64,000 nt of DNA, from the NCBI GenBank assembly GCA_033002965.1, contig JAURVB010013539.1:1-64000 (forward strand), read 5' to 3'. Positions 37,105 to 47,800 of the stretch are shown piece by piece (position 1 is the stretch's first letter; each line of letters starts with the position of its first letter). The stretch is from Piper betle. Taxonomy: Eukaryota; Streptophyta; Magnoliopsida; Piperales; Piperaceae. The position numbers and the translations under genes were made by a program. The notes below the pieces were generated by a model. That model was not told the DNA's origin. It searched no databases and was given only the letters and a program-made list of their open reading frames with translations.

Positions 37105-39750
37105 AATGTGGCTTGAGGATTGGTCCCAGGGGAGTTATTGAAGGTAGATCCATCAATAAACCTAAGCGCATCAACAACTAAGACTCTAAGGTCATGGTCC
37201 ACAACCTTGTTAACTTGGCAGCCCCCATGGTAGTGCTACATTGTCATCACAGTATCCTTGCAATATTGCTCCAAGGAAGTGGATGCATTGTCATGCCTGG
37301 GCCGAAGATTCACCGGAAACTGCAATGTCATGTTCACCAGCGCCCCCATCGAACTGTATGGATACCGGAAATGGGTGAATGCCTTCGAATCAATTATCCC
37401 CTCAATCGACTGGAGGCCATCGACACACCTTCGAAGATCCTCCGGCTCCTTGAAGTAGTTGACGGTGACTAAGGGGTTGTCATTAGGGTTTCGATTCCGA
37501 GGAGGAGCTCGCCGGTGGAAATGGTGCCCATGATTTTTTCTAAGACGAAGCCCTCGGAAGGCTTCGGCGTCCAAGCTGTTCATGAGTTCTACTTCCTTGG
37601 CTATTGCCTCCGGGGTCCGTAGCTTGGGTGGAACAATAGATAGCTGGCCAGTCTGTTGTGAAAAATTAAACTCATTTATATTTATACACAAATCGATGCT
37701 ATTAACTTTCAAGCATCAGTGGGTAACCTTTATGTTCTTCCCCAACCGTTTTATTTTAGACAACATATATAGAATATACATATTAAAACTAAATATTCGT
37801 GTGTTAGCCCAATGAACTTTCACCAGGATATTTGTGCACCACATGTGTACGTTTTCCTATGTGATCTAAGGTATGAATACGTAGTTAGATTCATATAATG
37901 AGGAGAGAACATGCCGAAGTCCCTCGGACCACCGCCGTCCCGCCGGGGGCCGGGTAGGCAAAATTCGCACCGCTGGAGGCCTCAATGTAGCTGCCGAAGA
38001 GAATGATGCCGACGACCTGGATTAGGGAGAACTCGACCGGACATGCCCTGGCCTACCACAGGCTGGTCCAGCAACACAGGGTTGTTAAGGGTTGCAAGGG
38101 GTGTGGCTGGGTCAATGCCGCCAAGCATTAGCAACTGGAGGCTGCCAATAGCCCGGGCCGAGAGTATGATCTCATTCTTTGATCCCTTGTTGAAGTTTGC
38201 CTTTCGCTTCCCACCGGCAGCATCCCTAAACATCACTCCATGAGCCGTGGGCCTTGTTCTCCCGATAATATAACGATCAATACATATAGATGTAGAAATT
38301 GATAAATTCTTCAATGAAATACATACATATTTTGGAACTTGGGTAATGGGTATTTTTCGGTGATATTGGTCCTAACTGCTAACTTATAATTCCAATTTTT
38401 CAAAGCTTATTTATCATGTTGGCTATTTAGTCTTTTACTACAGTAAAAATTTGCTGATCTAATACTTTATAAGGATGTTTCATGTAGGAGTTTTACCGAC
38501 AAAATCTCATGCATATTTATCTAAATTCTAAATTAGCATTGAATACGGATCTAATAGACTGAGACGTGTATTATTAACATCAAGAGCTAGCTAATAACAA
38601 CAGTCATGCAAAGAAATTCATGCATGTGATAGCAACAACCAAACTGACCTACCACGTATACATTTTTTCTCAACTACCTATCATTTTCGGTCAATGAAAT
38701 CATAATTATGCAGATGTACGTAGAAACGTATAAATGTTGTACACAATGACCGCTACAAGAAAGAAAACCATTTATTTTGTCTGCGTGGCGACCAGAAAAC
38801 TTGCCACATATAAAATTAGAACACAAAAATTACGAAAAGTATAAAACTCAAATTTCTTGTAGAATTGCTCTTCTTGCCTATCTTCCTTAATTTTATTTAT
38901 ACATATGCACAAAATTATTTTTTAAATTGTACTAAGCTTATATTTGTATATTTAGCAAATTCAAAGGTGCGAATCATAAAAAATACTTTAGTATATATAC
39001 TTATATATATATAAATATAGATATATAGATCTGAATTTATAGTTTACGACCATGCACGACATTACACAAAGAAGATGATCAAATGATCTGGATACATATA
39101 AATAAATACCTTTAGCTCTGAACATGATTCTGCTCACAGTGGCATAGAGAAGAACATTGAGGCCTTTGGGGTTTGCATACTCAAGTAGGTTAGCAGCAGT
39201 GTGCCTCTTCCCATCTTTGTCAAATATGGTGCCCCCTGCCTTCGTCCCATACATGTGGTTATAGATGAACCATTGAAAGGTAGCACCCAAACCTCAAGCA
39301 AGCCGTCCCTCACCGCCGACTGCCACCCCAGCATCGGCGGCTCGAAGGCGACGATCTTCTCCACCCACTGGTACGACCTGTAAACCAGGTGCCCGTCCCA
39401 ACCCACTTCCCGAACGTAGTCCGGGCTGGCCCGGGTGTAGAAGCCGGCGTTGAGGCAGCTGCCGCCGCCGAGGACCCGGGCCAGGGCATTGATGACGCCA
39501 TCCTCGGAGATGAAACGCTGTGACGCCGACGTCGGAGAGAGGTCGGAGAGGGTGTCGCGGAAGCAGCCGACGTTGGTGATGTTGTGGTTGCCGTAGGGTG
39601 CCCCTTCCCTCTCTAGCAATAGGACGCTAAAGTTCTGTGATAGTGTGGCGGCCAATGGGCAGCCTGCAGTGCCTCCACCTACGATAATGTAGTCATAGTA
39701 GGCTAGAGGTGTTGCTGGGGTTGCTTGCTGCACAAATGTATAGTTAGGAG
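37105..39750 (-). pseudogene. HOTHEAD-like GMC oxidoreductase pseudogene
   Basis: Three exon remnants on the minus strand at 39750-39110, about 38258-37910 and 37652-37105 belong to the FAD-dependent GMC family (HOTHEAD/mandelonitrile-lyase type). Recognisable: YDYIIVGGGTAGCPLAATLS (FAD Rossmann motif), ARVLGGGSCLNAGFY (GMC signature 1), IILSARAIGSLQLLMLGG (signature 2), and HYHGGC followed by IDGSTF..SPGTNPQAT. Lesions: a 1-base loss near 39268; a small deletion after VGQGMS near 38035; no GT donor after FGMFSP near 37915; two compensating frameshifts near 37550 and 37500; an in-frame TAG at 37236-37238 in place of the Trp just before the catalytic HYHGG; and no match after PQAT. The signal-peptide exon was not found. 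This many independent lesions rule out a simple sequencing error. Confidence 0.88.
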
Positions 39751-40592
39751 CTGCAAGTTCATAGCAAGCAAATGTTATCAAATTTGATGAGAAATGGTAT
39801 TTACAATATAGCTAGTACAAGAGACGAAAAAAAATGCCATTTACCCTATAATTTTTTTAGTATTGAAATTAGGAAAAAGAATAATTGGATGACGAGGAGG
39901 ATGACACTGATGTTGGGTTTATCCCCTATCATGTTTTGAGGTAACCAGTGACCTTATATATAAACTAATAAGAAAATCTTATTCCTTAAAGCTAGTGCTT
40001 AGATTAAGACAAACCCATGACAAAATCTCTTTTGGGGGCTGGTAAGGCCCAATGATGGTAGCAGAACCTGGTTGGTTGGTTTTGGTAGTGTTTATTATAA
40101 TATGTGGACCTAGCATATAGTAAAAGAGAGATGTTTCAAGTGTACTAGCCCGAATTGGAGTTTTATAGAACTTCACTATAATATGTGGACCTAATATGCG
40201 GTGAGGGAGATGATTCGGGATATGGTCAGGGGAGATGATTCGGGTGGCTTAGCCTAAATTAGAATCTCCTAAAACTTCACTAACATGTGGTAAGGGAGAG
40301 ATAATTCAGGTGGTAAATTGTGTGAGGGAGAGAATTATTAGGTCTATCCCACATTATGTTTAGAAGTGATTGGTGATAAGCTAATGAGAAAGTTTTATTT
40401 GTTAAACTAACTTTTGAATTAAGAGAAACTTCTAGAGAGAAATAGTGGGTTTATCTCACATCATGTTTGGAAGTAACTTGTGATAGGCTAATGGAAAAGC
40501 TTTATTCCTTAAGCTAATTTTTAGATTAAGAGAAACTTGTTACACCTGTTAATCTTTTCTGATGAAGGTCCACATTTTAGATTAAGAGAAAC
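39751..40592. repeat. degenerate repeat units flanking the retroelement
   Basis: Three related blocks of roughly 100 bp, near 39910, 40340 and 40445, each carry TTTATCCC or a similar start, CATGTTT.GA.GT, CTAAT.A.AAA and TTTAGATTAAGA. No gene is seen. The third block ends at the retroelement junction. Confidence 0.45.
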
Positions 40593-40600
40593 TTGTTACA
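40519..40600. other. junction with direct repeat and templated filler
   Basis: A 26-bp sequence (starting TTTTAGATTAAG and ending CTTGTTACA) occurs at 40519-40544 and again at 40575-40600. Between them are 30 bases, 24 of which (40548-40571, from GTTAATC to AAGGTCC) are an exact copy of 40649-40672 inside the adjacent retroelement arm. The arm homology starts at TTACA (40596). Confidence 0.85.
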
Positions 40601-41566
40601 ATGCACTCTCTGTGGCAACATTGGTCATACTGGCATTGTAGGCACTGAGTTAATCTTTTCTGATGAAGGTCCTAAATGCTTTTGTTGTGGCAAATTTGGT
40701 CATATTGCTATTAGATGTCTAGCAATTGATCGGTCTCCCTCTCCTCAAAAACTCCTATTTAGAGGACTGATTCCTAGCAATCTTCTTCTAAAACGATATA
40801 TCTTGAGTCTACGAATTCACCTTGGAAATTTAAAAATTTTCTAGTGAATCATCTGGTCCCACTGGTGCCACTATGCCTACATTAGCTAGGCCCTCTAAGG
40901 TGGAGCCCACTCTATAACCGGCTACTTGGGTACCCAGTTACCTGTTTGCTTTTGAAGTTTATAAATTCAGACTTCTGCTCTTGGTGGGGGAGGTCGGAGT
41001 TGGAGTTTCTTTTAAGTGTTTATCTTTTCTTCCTGCTCTCATATGCTTTTCTTCCTTCTTTCATCTGCTTGCGTCTGAAGGTCTGTAAGTTTTCTTTTAG
41101 TTCTCTTATATCCGTTTCATGTTTTAAAATTATTATGAATCATAAGTTTCTCTTCTTTCTGATTTAAGTAACATCGCTTTCAGTCTTTATTTTAGCTTTT
41201 CTTTTCAAAAAGAAATCTTTTCTTTATTCCTTATTCTCGTGTTTGTTAAGCTATGAGTTACTGTGTCAGTTATTATGCTTCAGTTGCTTTAATTTGTTTC
41301 AATTTCTATGAAAAGAGTCAATTGCTTTGATTTGATCGGTGTCAGTTTCTGATCGAAGTTGTGTTTTGAAAAAAAATTTTGTTTGAAGCTTGATTTAAAC
41401 AGTAAGTGTTTGTACGAGGTATTTTGTAACTTGTACATATATAGTCCAGATATTAATACGTATAAGTGTGTATTTGAGTCTATAAAATTATACATACCTG
41501 TATGGATATACTTATATATATATCTATATTTTGAGTGAGTATTTGTACTAAGAGATACTGTGTGAG
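40596..41566 (+). repeat. right-pointing arm of a 971-bp inverted duplication, with zinc-knuckle remnant
   Basis: This arm is nearly identical to the reverse complement of 41866-42837 over its whole length, with scattered substitutions. Its outer end (40602-40740) encodes two retroviral-type CCHC zinc knuckles. The first, CTLCGNIGHTGIVG, has lost the final Cys; the second, CFCCGKFGHIAIRC, is intact (C-x2-C-x4-H-x4-C). The remainder resembles the non-coding continuation of the element. It is a duplicated, non-functional piece. Confidence 0.9.
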
Positions 41567-41865
41567 ATTTCACCAAGAGTGAAAGAAAGATTGTAAATTT
41601 TACTAGAAGTAATAAAAGATTGTTACAAGGTATGTTTATTTTATCTTTTATTATGAAACGGTTCATTTGAACCTATATGCTTTGATATGATATACAAAAG
41701 TTTTCAATAAAAACAAGGTTTTCAATATTCTCCGAAGGGTATATTCGAAAGGGATATAAACTCCTTGAAAAAGGATATACGTTTTAAATTTTTACTCTGT
41801 AAAAATATATATATATATATTTGTTCCATATTTTTATTGTTATCTGTTTGTTTATACCGGTGTTA
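41567..41865. other. 299-bp spacer of the inverted duplication
   Basis: Unique AT-rich sequence between the arms, with a short TA run near 41800-41820. No coding content seen. Confidence 0.8.
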
Positions 41866-42837
41866 CTCACACAATATCTCTCAATACAAATACTCACTCA
41901 AAATATAGATATACATACAAGTATATCCATATAGGTACATATAATTTTACATGACTCAAATACACACTTATACGTATTAATATCTGGACTATATACGTAC
42001 AAGTTACAAAATACCACGTACAAACACTTACTGTTTAAATCAAGCTTCAAACATTTTTTTTCAAAGCACAACCTTGATCAGAAACTGACACCGATCAAAT
42101 CAAAGCAATTGACTCTTTTCATAGAAACTGAAATAGATTAAAGCAACTGAAGCACAATAACTGACACATTAACTCATAGCTTAACAAACACGAGAATAAG
42201 GAATAAAGAAAAGATTTCTTTTTGAAAAGAAAAGCTAAAATAAAGACTGAAAAGCGATGTTACTTAAATCAGAAAGAAGAGAAACTTATGATTCATAATA
42301 TTTTAAAACATGAAACGAATATAAGAGAACTAAAAGAAAACTTACAGACCTTCGGACGCAAGCAGATGAAAGAAGGAAGAAAAGCATATGAGAGCAGGAA
42401 GAAAAGATAAACACTTAAAAGAAACTCCAACTCCGACCTCCCCCCACCAAGAGCAGAAGTCTGAATTTATAAACTTCAAAAGCAAACATGTAACTGGGTA
42501 CCCAAGTAGCCGGTTATAGAGTGGGCTCCACTTTAGAAGGCCTAGCTAATGTAGGCATAGTGGCACCAGTAGGACCAAATGATTCACTAGAAAAATTTTT
42601 AAATTTCCAAGGTGAATTCGTAGACTCAAGATATATCGTTTTAGAAGAAGATTGCTAGGAATCAGCCCTCTAAATAGGAGTTTTTTGAGGAGAGGGAGAC
42701 CGATCAATTGCTAGACATCTAATAGCAATATGACCAAATTGGCCACAACAAAAGCATTTAGGACCTTCATCAGAAAAGATTAACTCAGGGCATACAATGG
42801 CAGTATGGCCAATGTTGCCACAGAGAGTGCATTGTAA
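41866..42837 (-). repeat. left-pointing arm of the inverted duplication, continuous with the gag-like remnant
   Basis: On the minus strand this arm continues straight from the gag-like sequence at 42838-44063. It encodes both zinc knuckles in intact form (CTLCGNIGHTAIVC and CFCCGQFGHIAIRC). It therefore looks like the original element sequence, and the arm at 40596-41566 like the secondary copy. Confidence 0.88.
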
Positions 42838-44063
42838 ATCTTTAGTGCTCCATAATGACTGTGCATCTTACAATGGAATTGGTTCTTCATTCAATTTTGT
42901 CGCCATCTCAGCAATATCATCAAATGCTATGGGAATAGGTTCAAGAAGTGCTCTCATCTGAGGTGTCATCCCATAAGAATTTAGCATATAGGCTAATCTT
43001 ACAGGTTCATTATATGGGAGACTAGGATTGTCAATCTGTACCTGCAAAACCCAAGAATATATATTAGGATATATTAGGAGGTAGTGCTGGTGGAGGCACT
43101 GGAGTAGATGACCCAGGCAAGGGACGAACTGGCTTTTATGGAAACAATTCAGTCTGTTTGGGCAAAGCAATAGAATGATTAAATTTATCCCACCATCTTA
43201 TATAAACTTTATGAGCCAGTGAGGATACTAAAATTCCCTTGTCTTTCACAGTTTGAAAACAATAAGCCTAAGATAAAATCCAAGGAATTCTGTAATATCT
43301 AATAAAGTAAAAGAAAAGATTCTTATAGGACTTATGAATTAACTTGGAAAACTTATCATATTGCATCTTATAATATCTAGGTAAATACTCAATTTTTGGA
43401 CCATAATCGGACATCCATTGTTGGAATTAGAACTTTACATGGCTTTGGTAGATCAATTCGGATAAACCAAGAATGCTCACTCTCAGGGTTTTTATATAAT
43501 AGAATTTTGTCAAATGCATCCACATAATCCCAATAGTTATATTCATTAGGGAATAAACCTGGAGGGGGTTTTACATTACTGAATCTTCTAAGAGTATTTG
43601 GGTGTCCATACTCTTCCATATGAACTACTTTATGTATAATAAGTTTACTATAGACAATTTTGGTTTTATAAGAGTCTAGATATGTAAGAATAGAATCATT
43701 TCCAGGATATCTATAAGTAATCTGGCAAGAAAGCATATCCTATAATACTAATTCATAAAAAAATCTGGTTTTCATAGTTACAACTGGAAAATGGGAATAT
43801 AAAGGAAAATATTTTAAAGCAATTTCATTGGGATCTAACTGGTCTAGGATATCAAGAGGGTGTTCAACATAGCAAATATATAAAGGAGGATTTTTCTGGA
43901 TATAAAGACTTAAATTTTTATAAGAGGCTTTTTCAGAATAAGTATTCTCATTTGGAAATCTCAAGTAATTTTTGTAAAATGGAGGGAATTGTCTAGGAGG
44001 TTCTTGTGAATTACTAGGCATCTTTCCCTTTCCTTTGTCTATATTCCCCCTGAAGAAATTCAC
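42590..44063 (-). pseudogene. gag-like retroelement remnant with two CCHC zinc knuckles
   Basis: Reading from 44063, the minus strand gives a broken gag-like polypeptide. A basic/polar N-terminus (MNFFRGNIDKGKGKMP) leads to an in-frame TAG at about 43740, then the same frame continues with PGLFPNEYNYWDYVDAFDKI and further stops. YIRWWDKFNHSIALPKQ lies near 43170-43220, then a Pro-rich linker, YGMTPQMRALLEPIP near 42940, and the zinc knuckles at about 42720-42837. Stops and frame changes show it is dead. A pararetrovirus-like coat region is an alternative, because caulimovirid coat proteins also carry a CCHC motif. No protease, reverse transcriptase or integrase is present in the window. Lineage not assigned. 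Confidence 0.7.
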
Positions 44064-44200
44064 GGGTAAGAAAGCCCAATAAAGAGTTAGCCAAACCTAG
44101 TATATATTCCATATATCTTCACGAGTAAGAAAGCCCAATAAAGAGTTAGCCAAACCTAGTATATATTCCATATCAAAAAGATTGGCTCTGATATTCCATT
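44060..44200 (-). other. tandem duplication beside a degenerate primer-binding site
   Basis: A 57-bp unit (starting ACGGGTAAGAAAGCCC and ending ATATATTCCATAT on the plus strand) is repeated in tandem at about 44062-44175. Just outside, the minus strand at 44195-44181 reads ATATCAGAGCCAAT, resembling the TGGTATCAGAGCC primer-binding site of plant retroelements. This fits a minus-strand element whose internal region begins here. Confidence 0.55.
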
Positions 44201-44825
44201 TCCCAAGAAAAATTGTGAAGCTATAGTTCGTAAATGCATATAAGTATAATTATTCTGTTTTATAATTATAATTATGTCTTCTTATTTATTTTTATTTTTT
44301 ATAAAAAACATGATTTTTATATTTTCATATTTAATATTTCTTAATGGAAGATGCTTACTATAGATTGTTTTTCCCTAGCATTTTCCTTAAAAGTCATTTG
44401 GGATTCTGTCAGTACCTTATTCAATATAATCACAATATTACATAATATTTAATGTATGTAACAATTTGTAGAATAAATAATAATTCTGATAAGTAAATAT
44501 CAAAAATAATAATTGTAAGATTTTTTGACCAACTTAAAGGTTGGTGGGACAATAATGTATCACAAACACAAAAAATAGAGATATTAGGAGCAACCAAACT
44601 TGAACCTAATACTAATTAAATAAGAGAAGACTCTCTGTATACATTAATACAGATTATATGACATCATTTTGTAGCTCAAACTTTACAACTTATTAGGAAG
44701 ACCCAGAATTTTAATGAAAAAATGTTAATAAAAAACACTGCAGTTTTTACAAGAAAATAATGGCTGCAAACAGCTATACACAATTGCAACAATGAAACAA
44801 TACAAAAGGAACTGTTCAAGTTCAA
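44201..44825. other. gap downstream of the PHT5 gene
   Basis: AT-rich. It should hold the PHT5 3' UTR, and possibly a decayed LTR next to the primer-binding site. No gene seen. Confidence 0.4.
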
Positions 44826-47800
44826 TCAAAAGAGAGAGTTGTAGGTATAGCAGGTGGCTGCAATGGAGGCAACACAAATGATCAGAGATGGCAAAAGGGT
44901 GACATTCAAGAGATATTTCTGCCCCAAAAACCCTGCCAAAGTAATTGTTGCATCAGCTACCACTCTGGCCACGGTTCCAGCTTCTGTGGAAAGAAGTCCA
45001 CCATTATAGGTTCCCCTCGCTAGCCTAGAAGACATGACTCTGGAAAGTAGTGACAGATTTACACCTGCAGAAGTTGTAAAGCAAATATGATACGGCCTTC
45101 AGTTCCCAAACACTAACTAGCCTTCATACAGTGGAGTACACAGGATAAGTGACAATAAATCAATCGAGATTGCACAAGAGTGACAGTCTTATCAGAAACA
45201 TATATCTTCTTTTCACTGCAATATTTTAGAACAATCAGGAAATGGATTAGGTTTAGGTCATCTTTTAGCTTTCAACAGAATCAAAATGTCTGTGCCATAT
45301 TATTCAATCTGTTTTTATTATGAAGTTTAGGCAAAAGATGTTCTTAGCTCTATACCTTCTTCTCTACTATTTTGGTTCTCTTGATTGATTCCTTCTGAAT
45401 TACTATACCTCTAGCAAGGCTTTTAGTATTTGCCTTAGATGTTATTCACCCTGGGACCTGATTACTTATTTTTTCGTTGGTAACATTATAATACTACACA
45501 GCCAATTGAAATGATTATTTCGTACTTCCTATCCTATGTTTTTTGACTTTATCATGCCACTCATCATCACATTAATAAGATCAAAACAATAGACGAAGCA
45601 TGGCGCTGCAGTTGCAGACAAATACATATGGCAAGAGAAAGAAAAATTATATTTAACATGATATAGCAATTAAGCAAAAGATAAAGTATTTGGTCTCAAA
45701 TGTATGGATAAGTCACCTTCAAGAACTTCTGCAAACACAAATAAGATTAGTGCTGAGCAGACATACTGCGGTGCAGAATAAGAGCCAACCACATGGAAGC
45801 TAGCGAGGAGGCCGATGCAGACCATGATTTCAGAAGCCAGTAAAATTTGCCTGGATCCAATAAAAATATATTTCGTTAATGATCAGATTTTTAGCTACAC
45901 TTTCCTGACATTGCCTTTGGTTGCAGCATATTCTTCACAGAATTTCGTTCATGCAATACACAAAATGCAACCATCGTGAATAAATAGCTGTGTACAATAC
46001 CTGTCTTCAAACAAGTTGGTAATATAAGATCCAACGGCAACATTTACCGGAAGGACTGTCAACCCAAGGCAGGCTAGGAAAATTGCAACACTACCAGTTG
46101 ACCATCTAAAATAATAGGCAGTGACAACACTTGACTCCGACAGTAAAACCTCCATTGCATATTTAAGCATGAAATAAATCAGCAATTGAACCTGCAAATT
46201 TTTGAAAATAATGTAAATACAAGCTGAAACGAGAAAGTAGTGGGGTAAAAAAGCTTTGTATCATTTGTGTGTTTGATGCAAAATAGTTGCTATAAAACAG
46301 AACTACAAGAGACTATGGAGTTGAAGAGTTCCAATAATTTTTGTTCTCCCAAGTTAATTGTTTTCTGAAACAAAATAATAAATCAAAAAATACTACTCAA
46401 GGAAATGACGAAGATAATGTAAGAACCTACAGCAATTTGGATGAAATGTATTAGAAGGTTGAACTATAAGTTAATATATAAAGATTAAGGACAATATTAA
46501 TAACTAAAAAGAGATAGAAAAGAACAAAAATGAAGTACCTTGACAGATGGAGTTAGCAATCTATATGCGGACCCAATTGAATTGGCAGCTTCATGCGTTA
46601 CTTCCCGACCTTCTTCACTCTCTTCACAATCAGGATCTTCTTCATCTTCCCGCGTCTCTGTTGAACCCATCAAGAGAGGCTGACCAAGGCCTTTCTCTAA
46701 TTCACCGTCTTCCACTTGAGCTAAAAGACAAAAACATAGCTACCACCTTAGACTTTAGCACTGATAAGATTGTTCCTTTAGCCAACGGTGCCAAGACAAG
46801 TACAGAGAAAATATTTTACTAGTTCAGACAATACACAGTATGTAGCACAATAATGTTGATAATCACACCAAGTATAAATTACAAATGTCCAATCAGGTAG
46901 CTGAGGTATAGCCTTAAAGTATAAACTAAAATTTCAAAATCACAGCTAAAAAAAATTCTTTAGTTTGTATATAGAACAATAAAAGTAATATAGAGTTACC
47001 AGATTCAGCTTCTTGAGGTACATCATTCACTTCAATATTGCGAGGTGGCTCCTCAAATGAAATCCATAACCAGACTGAGTAAACAAGCCAGGCAAGAGCC
47101 ATCACCCAACCGGGTAAGGTGGTTTGATTGAAAGTAATCCTGTAGATCTTGAAATTTGTTTGGAGCATGCCTGCAAGAGCAGGCCCACATGCCATTCCAA
47201 GAGCACTAGCACTAACAAAACCTGCAGAAGCCTGCATCCGAATTTTATGGGGCACACAATCGCTGATATATCTCCTATTAACCGCTCTAGCAGAGCCCAA
47301 CCTGTATTTTCAGACAATATGACTTTAGGCCAATATATTTATTGTTATCACCCAGTAGTCCTTATGCTAAATTTTAACAACCCATGCAAGTAAATAGTTA
47401 TAGCCCAAAGGAAAAGAAAAATAGAACCATCAATCATGCATGTATCATGACAAGCCAAAACACTTGTCACGAAACAAATACGATATGCTTGACAGAGTAG
47501 TTTCAGAAGGGTGGAAAATAGACTTGTGGCATAGAAGTTTCCTAAAATTGTATGCTTGACAGAGTAGTTTCAAAATTCAAAGGTGGAAAATAGACTTGTG
47601 GCAAAGTTCCCTAAAATTGTTAAACAGTCAGCCCTTTACTTAATGGAACCCAAAGGATATGAAATCCCTCTAGTAGGTAATGCAAAACAAGAGCCTGCAA
47701 CTTACCCACAGAACAATCGCCCGACCAATAGGAGCACAATTGAATTGACATCATAGGCCAAAGCATACATGACATTGCCAATAAAGAGAACAATAGTGCT

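Noticed and set aside
40946..41167. Hydrophobic 73-codon frame
   Set aside because: Lies in the duplicated retroelement arm with stops in the sister arm; a chance AT-rich hydrophobic frame.
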